Source: Mycteria americana (Eukaryota; Chordata; Aves; Ciconiiformes; Ciconiidae). Taken from it: a DNA stretch of 64,000 nt. The stretch's first letter is position 1. Each line of letters starts with the position of its first letter. A program made the position numbers and the translations under genes. The notes under the pieces were generated by a model. It was given only the letters and a program-made list of their open reading frames with translations, was not told where the DNA came from and ran no database searches. The stretch is taken from positions 116,460,062 to 116,524,061 of the forward strand of contig NC_134367.1 of assembly GCF_035582795.1 (NCBI RefSeq). The letters run 5' to 3'. Shown here piece after piece: positions 1-18,200 of the stretch.

Positions 1-194
1 GGCATATTAAAATATTTAAATTATTGCCCTTATTTGAAAATTAGGTGCGATTCTCTTATTGACCCTAACAGAGAATTTTTCTAAATAATTAGAATGCACA
101 AATTAAATTCTTTAAGAATTCTTTGTATTCCAGTCATGTGACTTCCTCATTGTTTTGTACTATGTGTTGAGAACCTCTTCTATGTGCTCTTTAG

Positions 195-5017
<4,823 letters not shown>

Positions 5018-7980
5018 ACTATCCTTTGCGCTGGGAGTCACGTTTTCCTGGTGCTACGTCTGTTGCTGGCAATGGATGCACTGAACCTGGTGGTGCCAAG
5101 GAGTTGGGATGTGTATGCCAAACACTAAAAACTCTCCAATAGATTGCAAATGCAGTGTACAGAAATGGAATTGCAAAAACAGACGTTCTAGTAGAAAAAC
5201 CGGTTAACTTGTTTTAGTATGCAGGACATTGTTCTAAAGTAATTGGACAACTGATTGTACCAGAAAAGACTTGAGACACTTCTTTGGCCAATGAGCAGAG
5301 ACTGTGTTTGCGTAATGATGTCCAGTACAGGAAGGAAAACAGTCTTGTGTCCATCAGTTCCATACAGAGGCACAGTTTTTGGAATGAAAACATTATGCAC
5401 TTTTTTAAAAATCTCAAACAGGGAACTTTATATCCTTCTTAATTTTCCTTTGCTTTACTCCCTGCTTTAAAATACCTTCCTAAAATTATGAGAAGGACTG
5501 TGAGGAAGATCTGTGGTACCTAACCGAGCTAGAATTAAGGCAAAGCACTGTATTGCGATCCTGTTTACAAGTTGTTAAAATGAGTAGTAGGGGGTACCTA
5601 GGCTTCACCAAAGAGGTACTTTATTATTATTTTCTGAAATATTATGGTGCCAGTTCAAAAATAAATTTTTGCCAGGAAGCATAATGTCTAATTATTGCTT
5701 TCTTTAGATAGAGCAGATGAAAGTCTTACATCATTAAGATGACAGTGAATTTTTTTAAAAAAACAGCACTATCATCCCAAGTAAATATGCGACTACATTT
5801 AGAAGACTGTTAATCTCTGCTAGGTTATGTCACATTCTTTTTAAGGTTTACTGATAATCCATTTCATGGCTAGTAGCTATTCTTTTTCAGTCATGCCATG
5901 AAAACAGTCACTTGTGAAAAGGAGCACTCACTGGTCAACTTCCATAGCTATTGTCATGTTTTACTAACCATAGGTTAATCAGCATACATAGAATTGCCTT
6001 GCAGTTGCATAAATCATGTGTATATAGTGAACATTGCATAAATATACTTGCAGATTGTTTTTAATTTAATTGAAATAAAGATACAGATATGTTTGGCTGA
6101 CATATGGTAAATTATTACACAGACAAATGTACAACTCAGTTTTTTCAGTTAAGCACTGAAGGTGATAAAAGCACATGTTGTGGTACATATTTTTCCTAGT
6201 TCAGTGTATATATTTTACTAATAAGAGTCTAAAGAGAAGTCGGTTTTGGCATGTGTTAAAAAGTAATAATTTAGTAATATTTGAGAAGCTGGGTTACTCC
6301 CAAAGTGAATTATTGTACGTTATAAAACTTCTCACACGTCCTGTATGACACTTGTTAGAAAAATTCAAACTTATATTAACCTTTAGAGTAGCTTTCTGTG
6401 TCCAAAATACACATGATGGAACATGTACTGGTATAAGTATCATGGCATGGATTATCCATAAACCTGTGTGCTGCTCTTCAACTCTAGACAATACTGTGAC
6501 AGTAATGCATGGCAGTTATTGAAGAAAAGAAACTCTATAATCTCCCCTGCAATATGTATGTGAAGCATAAAGGATCTCCAGTTAATATGGCTCATGTGAT
6601 AGAATTTTACTTTGACCCATATCCTCTTTGGAAGAAGAATACATTTCGGTGTCTTGGAAAGCTGTGTCATTAGAGATAGTGTTAGTCAAATGATGATGGA
6701 AAGCGCCTTTTTTAATGCTTTCTGCAATGCCATTGATCAGTACCCCTTGATCCTTTAGTGTGGTCATTACATTTTAGAAAGTGTTCTGATTTCATCAACG
6801 GGAACGGCAGTTTTCGTCATAGTCAAATGTTGAAATTTGTCAGTTGTATTCCTTCTTTGTCTTTAACAATGTTGTTTTGAAACATTTTCCTGGCAAAAGA
6901 AGAAAAAGAAGGTATCTAAATCTTGGCTTCAGAGGAGAACATTATATGGGAGCTTTGTAAAAACCCTAAAGCTACAGGAGGTGTAGTCTAGGTTATCGAT
7001 TCTTTGGATATAAACACCAGGATGTGCATACTGTTGACAATGTCATCTAAATTATTAGTTCATCAGTGGATTACCAGGGAAAACTCCTTAAATTTAGACT
7101 TTCTGATCTGTATCTCTTCTTCTGTACACTCTTGTCTGTGCTATTTTGCAGCCAAGGCAGACCAGGCAGAAAGAATGAGCCAGTGGTTAGGTTGCTCAGC
7201 TAGAAGGAGAGACCTCACATGGATCCTGCTAATCAACAGATTTCTTGAATGTCAGTAGGTCTCTGTTTCCCTTTGTGAAATGGGGAATGCTGTTTCGCAT
7301 CTTTGGTTGAGGACAAAAATCCTTTACTGGTGAGGTACTCGGACAACAGGTGACAATGGTCACCATGCAAGAACCTAACTTAAATGTGCTTTGGAGCCCA
7401 GCAGAATGGGTCGGTCATACAGTGCACAAATCATGGTGTTGACTCAGCTGCAAACAGGAAAGACAGGGTGAGAGTCAAATCTGTTGCATTTAGAATAGGA
7501 GTTTTGAGTACAAATGCTAAGCCACTGGTTTGTCTAATGACGGCTTTATTTGCGTTAATAATTATTTAATCTGGAATGACTTCTTATTTGGACCATGTTT
7601 GCATTAGTGACAATACTTTTCACATAGAAAATGAAATAATTTTAATGATGCTATCTGTCTCCTTGGTAAAATGACCCTGGATGGTCTGTTGTGACCTGGG
7701 ATGATGATGTGGCCTGGACAATGAAACATGCTTGTGTGGAGGCTAGGTGAGTTGCTGTATTACTCTAGAGTGCTGATGTATGGCTAAAAGTCAGCCTAAA
7801 CAACTGCAAACTGTGTAGGCAGGGTTATAGAGGTCAGCAGAACTTTATAGGTATGGTACTTAACACTTTGTGCTGTTTCACCTCAAGGTTTCTACTTTAT
7901 ATATAGTCTAGTGCAACAGTGGAGCACTGGGTTTGTTCATTTTCTTCCAGAGTGTCATGGTTGTGTGTTAGGTCAGAAAA
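5018..7980 (+). other. SOS1: SOS1 3' UTR and downstream non-coding DNA
   Basis: No convincing coding region follows the SOS1 stop. AATAAA polyadenylation signals occur at 5660-5665 and 6074-6079. The sequence is AT-rich, as expected of a long vertebrate 3' UTR. Human SOS1 has, from memory, a 3' UTR of several kilobases, so the transcript may continue past these signals. The true end cannot be set from sequence. Confidence 0.6.
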
Positions 7981-7984
7981 GCCG

Positions 7985-8776
7985 TCTGGGAATTTGAAAG
8001 TTCTAGGATGTGCAAGTCCTGCACGTGGACTGGGGCAACCCCTGGTATGAATGCAGGCTGGGGGATGAACGGATTGAGAGCAGCCCTGCCGAGAAGGACT
8101 TGGGGTACTGGTGGATGCAAAAGCTGGACATGAGCCAGCAATGTGCGCTCACAGCCCAGAAAGCCAACCATATCCTGGGCTGCATCAAAAGATGCATGGC
8201 CAGCAGGTTGGGGGAGATGATCCTGCCCCTCTACTCCACTCTGGTGAGACCCCACCTGGAGTACTGTGTCCAGTTCTGGAGTCCTCAGCACAGGAAAGAC
8301 ATGGACCTGTTGGAGCGGGTCCAGAGGAGGGCCACAAAAATGACTGGAGGGATGAACACCTCCCCTATGAAGACAGGCTGAGAGAGTTGGGGTTGTTTAG
8401 TCTGGAGAAGAGAAGGCTCCAGGCAGACCTTATTGCAGCCTTTCAATACTTAAAGGGGGCTTATAAGAAAGATGGGGACAGACTTTTTAGTAGGGCCTGT
8501 TGCAATAGGACAAGGAGTAATGGTTTTAAACTGAAAGAGGGTAGATTCAGACTAGAGATAAGGAAGACATGTTTTACAGTGAGGGTGGTGAAACACTGGA
8601 ACAGGTTGCCCAGAGAGGTTGTAGATGCCCCATTCCTGGAAACATTCAAGGTCAGGCTGGATGGGGCTTTCAGCAACCTGATCTAGTTGAAGATGTCCCT
8701 GCTCATTGCAGGGGGGGGGTGGAGCAGATGACCTTTAAAGGTCCCTTCAACCCAAACTATTCTATGATTCTATGAT
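7985..8776 (+). mobile_element. CR1 LINE, 5'-truncated copy (3' end)
   Basis: This is a chicken-repeat-1 non-LTR retrotransposon fragment in sense orientation. It encodes the end of ORF2 (the reverse-transcriptase protein) in two overlapping frames. One frame gives [19 protein letters not shown] and [16 protein letters not shown]; the other gives [20 protein letters not shown] and HWNRLPREVVDAP, ending at a stop near 8686. A frame change near 8,340-8,380 shows the copy is dead. The 3' end has the usual CR1 tail: GACCTTTAAAGGTCCC, then ATTCTATGATTCTATG octamers at about 8,757-8,776. Its low divergence from the consensus I remember suggests a younger avian subfamily. The 5' limit is approximate. 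Confidence 0.95.
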
Positions 8777-11700
8777 TTTAAGTGCCATGCATTTACTTCT
8801 GTTCATGTGCTGTATGGAAAGTCAGCTATTGTGCTGCCTGGTGACCCCAAGGTACATGCTGTTGTGACATTCAGCAGCTCAGGCAAAGTTTTTCTATAAC
8901 TGTCTGCTAGCAGAGAACATTATCCTGCTTCAGGATTGACACTGTGGAAGCATTTGGAGAAGCCATCTCCAGTGTGGGCTAACCTGTTCCTTTAATATGA
9001 CTCTCTCTCAAATCAGGGAGGGAGAGGTCTGTCTCAGTAATAGTAAGTTTATGCTAATGCAGTGGATTTAGATCCTTCAAGATTTAGATTAACATTGTGG
9101 GATGTTTAATTATTTTTCTTTTGCATGTATCTTAAATTAGACTTTCTGTTGAACTGAGTCTGATTCAAGCTTGGTGATGTCACTGGAGGTACCACTATTG
9201 AAGGCAGTAGATTATTGTGCTTCAGGGAGAAGGTTTTATTTTCTTACATACAAGGAAGTTTCTTTTCAGCCTGAAGAGGTGTTGGAACAAATTTGCATTG
9301 CAGCAGGCTGTGTGGCAATGCCGGTGTGTTACAATAAGCATCAGTTCCCTTCTTTGTGGCTGTTGTCTCAAACTAGTGTGGCATTTTACAGAGGCAGCCT
9401 CTACTACCGGTATTTCTAGCATTGCTGCAATTTAAGCTCAACTAGAAAGAGCCCCTCATTCATGAATGGTTGTCTTACAAATTACATGAAAGTTAAACAA
9501 AATGTTTCTTAATGCTTTGCTGCTGTGAGCAGTGCAATTAGCTGCAGTATGTAAAAGTCCCTCCTTGACTTTCTCCTTGCTGCCTTTTCCAGCCAGCAAG
9601 GAGGGACTTGTTCAAAAAGACTGTTTTAAGATGATATTAAAAAGTTTGCAAATTCTTAGGGGTTGTCCCCCCCACCTCAAAATACCATTTTTCAGTTGTT
9701 GAATTGTCATTTCAAAACCTAGATGATGCATGGTCTGAAGCATTTTTAGCTCTTATTCATTAAGGAGGGAAACCTGTGGCCCAATATAGTTTTAAAAAAC
9801 AAAAATGCTTTTAACTTACTTTGTAAATTCCATGCCTTATTTTCCATTTAAAAAATCCACACTTAAGTGCATTTTTCTGTCAACTGTGAGCAAATTTCCC
9901 TTTTGCCTTCAGTGGAAAATAGTGCAGTAAGTAGCCAACTGCTGCAGCATTATAATGCAAACAAAGTAAAGAGTAAGTCCCCTTTTTTTTTTTTTTTTAC
10001 TTTCTAGCCAGCAAATGTGAAATCCTGTACTGAGTGGCTGAAAAGTTGAAAGGGAAAAATAAAATAAAATAAAAACCCATATTCCGGGTGCATGATAATT
10101 TTAGTAGTTGCCAAACATGCCTTTTATCAAAGAACATCTGTAATATTTTTTAAAAGGGCAGACGAAGGTAGACAATCAGGGGTGCATGTTGCTGGAATTG
10201 CTTTGGACAAATTTGTTTGAATCTACGTCAGAATAAGCCTTTTTTTGTTTGTGAAAAGAACAAATTTTAGGTTCCAATAAGTTTATTCCAGTATGTGTGC
10301 ACATTTGCCTTTGATGGCATGGTTACTTGCCAAAATGAGTAAATGTTAAAAGCTATGTCAGTCCAGTTGTAAGAAGAAAAAAAAAACACCCAGAGAAAGA
10401 GAAGTGGTAAACTTTAGCTGGCACATCTGATGACCTGTGTACGTAACTGTCTGTAGGTGATCTTTGTGTGCTGTGTCTGCAGTGGTATTCAGATTGCATT
10501 TAAGTGAAAATTTAATAGTGGCTCCTACCCTTTTGGCATTAAAAGATACGTTCTAAAAATAATTTTAAAAAAGAAAAAAGCTTTACATATCCCAGAAGTG
10601 TACACTTTTGCATGTGTAAGATACACTGAAAGTCCTTGTAGTCTGAGACTGGCTTCCTTAAGCTTAAATACTGTGTGCTTTACATTAAGGACTATCATGA
10701 GTCTGCTACAGATGTAGGTTTTGCTCAGGATAATAAAATACTAAAAGACGCAGTAGCTTGTGAGCAGAGGAACTGTATGGAGCAGAATACAAGCAAGCAA
10801 GGTGTACATACAGTAGGGGACACAAAATAGCATCTTTTAACTGTGTTGTTCTCTGCCACAGGATTATTCATTGTAGGTGTTACTCCAGCTCTGTGGCTTT
10901 CTGTTACAACTTACTGTGTCAAAGGATCTGAAGTCTATGGGTCTCTTGAATTTTAGTGTATGAATTTTTTAGGTAGGTAATTTCATATAAGAGCCTACAT
11001 CTCATCTCCTTGTTGAATCAGATCACAGTAAATAAAGGGACATTATGTTTAATATCTTGTGTCTGGCAATAGGCAAAACATCTGCATTCAAAGAACAGAG
11101 TGAATAAATGAAAACCACTCACAAGTAGAAACTGCTTAATATTCACGGTAGCCTCCTCCATCTTAATCCACCCCACAGAACCCACAAAACCAAACAGTGG
11201 CCAAAGACAGTACTACGCATGCCCCAGTTCCTCTCCTGTTTAGGCATGAGCAAGGGGCCCTAACAACTTTGTGTAGAGTTTGGAAAAAGCAACTGGATTC
11301 CTTGGAACCTGTTGAAGTGGTTTTTGCCCTTGCCAAGGAATATTTATTACTTGTACATGTACATGACTTGTACTGAGGTGAAAATACTCTAAGAACTTGT
11401 AGAGGAAGCAAGGATACATTGCAACTCAAGGGAAAAAAAGTAGGAGAAAGTGCCTAAGTTATGTAAACTTAGAATTAGCCTCAGTTATGCTGGTTTAGAG
11501 GAATGAAGTGGTGAGAGGATACGTTTGACCAGCACTGAAAGTCAATTACCCATAATCTGAGGAGAGTGTAGGGTGGCTCACTTAAGCAGGGAGTGTAGCC
11601 ATGGAGAGGTGATCTGGAAGAGTCACAGCCACAGTGAGAGCATATCCTGTTGGGGGCTGTCTCAGTGGCTGGCAGTTCCCCAGCAGCTAGCTGATAGGCA

Positions 11701-14700
11701 CGATCTGCATCCATATGATTGAAAGAGATTTGAGGAGGAAACACCCCAGTAGATTTGCACAGGAATAAAACTGCATTTGGACTGTTGATTTAAAACTCTG
11801 CTGGCATATGCTAATCTCTGAGACCGCTGTCCTCAAGTGACACGACGCTGCAGGGAGCTACAGAGCAGTAGGAGGAACGCTATGCACTCTTGTAGATGCT
11901 GCGTGGCATGGGGAGGTGTGAACACCATGGCTGAGTTGTCCCTGTTTGTGGTGTCATTGTTTTGGACCTGCTGAGAATGTGGCAAAAGTAAGATAGTGTT
12001 GATAGTCAGAACTGGAATTAAATTTTCAGAAGAACTTGGTATGTGACAGACATTTGTGATATACAGGAAGATATTAAGATCTCTTACAGAGTTGGATAGT
12101 TGAAATTACAGTGGTGTGTATGTCAGTGGAGAAGGCTCATGGGATTTTTTTGTGAAAGCTCATGTGTCTGTAACTGAAGCAGCAGAAGGAGCAAAGGAGA
12201 TGGAGGAAGGAGCTGAAGAAATGTCACAGTGAGCTGCACCAACAACAGGATCTTGACCAGAAGCCTAGAGAGTGAGTCAGCTGAGTGCTGGGTAAGAGTC
12301 TTGGAACCAGGTGTATGGAAACAGTCTTCTCGCATGACTGTGTGTGCAGGGGAACAGGATTTTGTAAGTAATGTTGCCTCAGAAAGGGACCTGAGAAACA
12401 TGTGTTTCTCCTTTTAATGGATGCAACCTTATGGCTGATTCAGTGCAAAAGAGACAACAGTGTTATTTAAAAGCAACGTTTATTTGGCACAGGAAGAAAA
12501 ATAATCCAGAGCACACATGTACACTAAAGGTGAAGTTGGATCGGATCCTGCAAGAGGTTGTGTGTTTCTGTGTGGTGCTGAGCATTATTCATTCATTTTA
12601 TTTACATTTGCAGATTCTGAGCAGGTACAAGGACATCTCAAATGATATACTTAGGCCTGGAAGTAAGAACTCATACAGGATCAGAAGGAAATAACCATCA
12701 ATTCTGACCATGCCTTAAATCACTAAAACAGAAGCTAAAATCCATGTGCATTTTACAAGCAGGGTCTGCCACTTTGGAAGGATTTCCTCACCCAGGAGAT
12801 GTTAGCAGGTAGGTTTTCCCCTTTGTCCTGTTTCTGTCCTGACATCTGCCTGGCAAATGTGAGGAGCAAGTTTGTTCTATGAAAGGTAGAAGTGTTGTTA
12901 TATACGAGACCAAAGACACAAGCATCAGAGCCCTTGACAGCATCAGTGCATTACAGGGGAAACTCATCCATATTGATATAACTCTGGTTCCATGGAAAAA
13001 CAAATAGGTCTGTCTATGGCTGATTCCTTTGCAGAACAAACAGACTTTGCTGATGCTTCAGTTACAAGTTTCTGGCTCTTCTCACATATTTCTATCCTGG
13101 CCCTGCACTGTCTGACTGAAAGCTGCGAAGTCCTAGGAAGTGTCTTCATGATGCAGTGGCTGTTCAGCATGGAGCGGTCCTGACTGGGAAGGGTCAGGGA
13201 ATTTGTAATTTAATGAGGATGTGAGGGAGAAGGAAAGAGATGGAAAGGGTTTTTTGTCATTAAAAACCTTAAATTTAAAAAAAAATCTTCCCAGAATAGT
13301 TTCCAAAAGCTGGGGGGTGGGGAATGATGCTTTTTTCCTCTTTGTAAGGAGCAGAAGTAGATTTTGGGGAGCTATTTTGGGTCCAGTAAAATATATGGGG
13401 CAGGCATCAGCCAAAACATTGTAATCCCTGGGGTTTTTCTTGGTCACTTTCTTGAAATGTTGGGAAAACTTTGATTGAGATAAAAGATGGTTTTTGTCTG
13501 TCTTAGGTGGATAACCCTTTTCACGCACACCTCTTCACCTCCACCAGAGGAGGAAAAGCAGATAGTAGATATGCAGGTCAGTTGACACTGTAGGAGAGCT
13601 ATATGCCCTGCATCTGCAGTGGGTGTTAGCCACTGCAGCCAAGGATACCTGCTCTGGGCCCTCCCTATACCCTTGCTGCTGCCAGGAGAGCCATGCAGCA
13701 TGGTGGGTACTCTTCTCTTGGCACCAGATTCAGTCACCTTTGCACTGGTGTTGGAGTCCCAGACCCTCACACAGCCTTGCATATTTCCCCCGAGACGTTG
13801 CTGTTGGGCCCCACAGAGACAGTTCACAACCTCTTCAGGTGAAGCTGTTCTTTATGAGAGACCAGTGTTCCAACTCTCCCAAAATAAGGTGATAAAACCA
13901 CATTTCCTCTTGAAACTGCCCTCAGCATGCCCCAGCTTCAGCTAACACCACAGCCCTATACCAATGGGCTGCTGGGGTGTGACATGGATGTCGGACCAGA
14001 GGGCTGTGTTTCTCTCCATACTTTCTTTTTAACAAAAGCTATAGTCTTCTGCAGAGAACAGCATTACTGAGGGTTTGTCATATTGAGATGCAAGGAGGGT
14101 GGCATCTGTGTGGCCTCGTTGTGGGAGGAAGAGTATCCTTGCACAAGAAGGAGGGTTTGTGACTTTGAACGTGGGGCACCATCGATTCTCCTGCCCTACT
14201 GCCTCAATTTTAGCTAGAACTGCTCCAAAGCAGGGTGCTGCACATGATGGGGCTTGTAAGGTGGTGTCAGGCCAAAGAGAGTTAGCAAAGAGTATTTCAG
14301 GTGTATTACCAAGAGCCAGGACACTGGTTGACTCTGTCAGTGTCTGCATCGATCCACAGTGCAGATAAGGTGGAGAAGAGTCTTTGTGTCTTGTGGCAGG
14401 TCCTGGGCTCAGCCTGCATCACCTGCCTGGAGACACAAGCAATTCCGACAGCTGGAGCAGAGATTCATACAGCAGGAGGCAACTCGAGAAACAGCACGCT
14501 GCATAAAAGGTGAAGGAGGATTTTGAGGAGTGAGGGAAGTCCAAAAGAAAGGATGCTGCTGATTAAGCAGTACAAAGCCCAGGTGCTTCAGCTGATGCTT
14601 ATTAGACCTCAAACCAGCAGGGTAATGCAAGCTGGCCTCCTGGAAGACATCTTTGATGGTGGTTTTTCTTTGGAAAGTGGAGGAAAGAGGGGAATTTCAG

Positions 14701-15142
14701 ACTTCTGGCCAGGATGCCAAGGCTGCAAAGGTAACCCTTCTGTTGTGGGTGAGCCCAAATTAGACTTGGTTTGAATTTGGAAGAGCAAAGATGTATGGCA
14801 AATCAAGCAGCATTGGGGGATGAGGGGGAGGAGAAGATAGTGGGATTCGGCCAGCTTTCCAAAACTCCAAGGAAAGTTAAGTCAGGCAGGGGTGAAAGCT
14901 AGCAAGTTCCTGTGCTTATTGGACCTGCTGGCTGAGCTCCACTTCAACCCATAGCCTGGCCCTGCCCTGTGCTAGGAAGAGCACGATGCGTTTGTAAGGC
15001 AGTTGTGACAGTCTCCTCTCCCCCACCCCTCCACCTACTGTGTTAGTTGGGGGATCTTGGGGCCTTGCTGTCTGTCTCCACCCTCAGGGACCTGGGGAAG
15101 CACTGTTGCGCTTAGGCTGCGGCCTGCCTTTCTTGGGGCTGC
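8777..15142. other. Intergenic DNA between SOS1 and ARHGEF33
   Basis: No exon with homology I recognise and no RNA gene is seen. Open frames here are short and lack splice support. Plus-strand AATAAA signals occur near 10,057-10,072 and at 10,732-10,737 and could end a long SOS1 3' UTR. Poly-T and poly-A runs occur (for example near 9,981-9,999). The right end should contain the ARHGEF33 3' UTR, since both genes point into this interval. Confidence 0.6.
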
Positions 15143-15280
15143 TTATTTCTTTTTGAAGAGCTTGCGGAAGGAGCTCCGGAAACCCCCCTTGGGCTCGTGC
15201 CGCGGGTTGTGGTCGCTGAAGGATGTTTGCTCATTGTCATCCTTCTGGCAGAACCTGGTGTTGTCTTCTGCATGGAGCTC
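15143..15280 (-). CDS. ARHGEF33: ARHGEF33 last coding exon, basic tail
   Basis: The exon encodes ELHAEDNTRFCQKDDNEQTS through KGGFRSSFRKLFKKK, with TAA at 15143-15145. It follows CCCTTTTAG and joins the large exon in phase. The terminal Phe/Lys/Arg cluster resembles phosphoinositide-binding basic-aromatic tails. Confidence 0.9.
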   Translation of the reverse strand, partial: ELHAEDNTRFCQKDDNEQTSFSDHNPRHEPKGGFRSSFRKLFKKK

Positions 15281-18200
15281 CTAAAAGGGAAAAGACAATT
15301 TAACCAGCATTTGCAACCTCACATCCTTGTCCCCTTCTCTCTCTCTCTCTGTGCTAGGAGGGACCTGGTGGGTGAGGAGGTGCTGGCAAGGCTGAGAGAC
15401 AACAGGTCACTTAGGCCTCGGCAGCACTGGTACCTCTGCAGAGAGCTTGCTGCTGGCTCTGAGGCTGAGGCAGTGGCAGAGGAGCGGAAGGATAAGCATT
15501 CTTAGAGGGAACTGGAGGCTTCCTTGCTAAGCTTTTTGTTTAGGGAGAGCTTACTCGCCCCTTTTGCCAACGAGGGAGCAAGCCAGCATGGGGAATTGAA
15601 GGAACTTCCCACCCTCTCCTTTCTCATGAGCTCTGATTACCCTAGGGCAGGGAGGCTTCAGGCTTCTTGAGCTGATATAGTGTGAAAACCTTCTGTTGGC
15701 TCTGCTGCTGCCTGGTTTTATATCTGTGGGGCAGAAGGCTTCATTAGCACAGACACCTTGTGGTAAATGTGCCACTAAAAGATCTCTCCGCCTTTCACGA
15801 GAGTGCTGAGTTCCTCTCGGCAAGGCTCTGGACAAGTTCTTTTTCTCCAGTTCTGCCCACCACTGCCACAGTGGTCTCCTTTGCTCTGTGGGGGAGAACA
15901 TGTCCTGCACTTCTGGACTAGCTCCACATGTGCACCCTGCTGTGGGCCATAGCTCTGTACATGTGAGTGCCAAAGAGCTCACAGGCTCCTGTTTCGGGGG
16001 GGGGGGGGGGTGTCCCCATGGCTCTTCTTCCTCTGCCTCATCTCCCCTGCTCAGCCATCCACCGCCTCCTTCACTCACTAGGCTTTTTTCTCTCTCTTCT
16101 TTCGAAGTTTCCTTGCTGACTTTTCAGTCAGGCTATTGGAACCTTCCTCCCATCATCATCTGCATCTACAGCCTCATCTGCATCTTGCCTCATTTTAACA
16201 GGGGTTGTTTCTCCAGGCAGCACTGAGAGAACTAGCTAAGTACCTCACAAGCACCCTTGGCCTCTTCCCCAGGAAGTGTGAAGGGCATCTTCCCCCCCTG
16301 ACTGTGACAGCTCAAAGCTGACTCTGAACAGGCACTGCAGACTACAGAAACATTGTTCCTGCAAGACTGGGTGTCCCTGAAGGGCTAGAGTGCCACCTGC
16401 CATGCCAGTGGTTGTCTGCAGGACACGGTTGCTGGGCTTTGTCTGTTTTCACACAGACTTTAGCATGGGTCTGTGATCCATGCAACAAACACAGGTGAAA
16501 CAAAACCCATGGACCAGATCCTTGCTGGTGTAAATGGGCTGAGTTCAGCCGAGTCATGCTGGTTTACACTGGCTGAGGATCTGATACTAAATCCATGGGT
16601 TTTCTTAACCCAGTAGTCCTCACAGCAGGTGGAAAGGCACCTTTTTAACTGGATGCCACCCTATAGCACTAATTTTGAACAGCTTTGCACATACTTAGTG
16701 ACCCTGATCAGATACAACATTTACTTGTGGGGGAAGCTTAATGACAGCTAGAGAGACACAAGAGGCTAGCTTGTCTCAAGGGTGTTTTAGCTGTCACTCA
16801 GCCAGCTGTGTGCCTCAAGCCTATGCTTGTCCCTAGGGAAGATGTGTGTGAAAAGGAGCTGTCTTGTCCCTCCCTTGGGCATGTACATGCAGATGAGGAC
16901 TTTGAATGTGTGGACTTGGAAGCTGTTTAGGCATGTTCTGCCCTAACTGTATCTCAGATCTTTCTCCTGCTGCTGCCGCTGCTTCTGCACCACCTTGTGC
17001 CTTTTTTTTTTTTTTTCCTTGTCCTATTTAAGCCTCCTTACTTCCAAAAAGCTCTGTTTTTCACCCGCTCCTCTCTGTGGGGGGAAGTAGCTCCTTTGGG
17101 AGCTTCGAGATGAGGCTGAGATCATGTGAGGCTGGACATTCCTCTCCTGCTTCTGCTGCAGCCGGCTCCCACTGCTGCTCCGTGTGCTGTAGAGTCTGGT
17201 GCTCACACCCTCAGCGCTCCTCGGCAGCTCCTTCAGAGACCTGCTCAGCTGCTTGCCTTTGCTGTGGAACATCTCACGCTTGTAAGTACTGCTGCTTACG
17301 GGAGTGCAGCTCTTAGGCAATGGCTGTAAGGCATGATCTGTCCTCTCTGGCTCTGATGTGAAGTTAACAGGCCTAAGGAAGCAAATGTCTAAGCTGGACT
17401 CGGAAGAGGCCGGGGAGCAATTCTCAAAGAGAGTGAGGTTTTGGAAGGTATCATCTTCATAGGGGCCTGGCAGGGTGAAAACCTCCCCAGGGTAGTCAAA
17501 CTCTTCGTAGCTTGGTGCAAAGTTCCTCGCATCCTGCAGCAGCTCCACAGAGGTCCTGATGGCTCTCTCGGTGTTTCCCACCGCATCAGCCGGTGGTGCT
17601 TCATACTCCATTTCAGGGATGGACTGTAAGGGGGCTGTCAGAGCCTTGAGTTCCTGCTCTGTGAGCTGAGAGGATGCAAGGATGTTCTCTGGCCTCTCAT
17701 GTTTTCTACTTTCCATTTCCCAGTCAGGGGGCTTTACAGCTTGGATGTTCTCCATCACGGTTGGCTGGGGTTTCTTCATCTGGGGCATCAAATGCCTTAA
17801 AAATAAGAAATAAAACAAAACAAAAAAACAGAAGGAAGTGGAATACTAAAGGATGACTGAGAGACAGCGTGACAAGCCCCCCTCGCTCCCCCAGCCCCGT
17901 TCTCTTGCTTTTAAGGCCAAAAGGTATTTTCATATCTTGGAGAACAGTAACAGAGCTGCCACTAACAGAAATTGTCTGGCTGGGTTAGCAGGAGCAAACT
18001 TGTAAGGGTAGAACTGCTTATCCAGTAGCTTTGGCTGACTTTTGTACTCGACACCATGAAATTAATAGAAACTGAGATGAGAAGCCAACTGCTCCATTTC
18101 TCTCCTGTTCATCTGCATTGTGGATTTTTACTTTCCTTCTCTTTCTGTAATGTAGGGGCTGTGTCTTACTTTCCTGTGGTCTCATTGTCATTTCAGGTGG

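Noticed and set aside
8111-8686. 191-residue open frame as a possible host gene
   Set aside because: Its protein is the C-terminal part of CR1 ORF2 in a 5'-truncated, frame-shifted copy, not a host gene.
15551-16078. 175-residue minus-strand frame between ARHGEF33 exons
   Set aside because: The flanking exons join directly in phase (FLE then ELHAED), so no exon is needed here. The frame includes a poly-G run.
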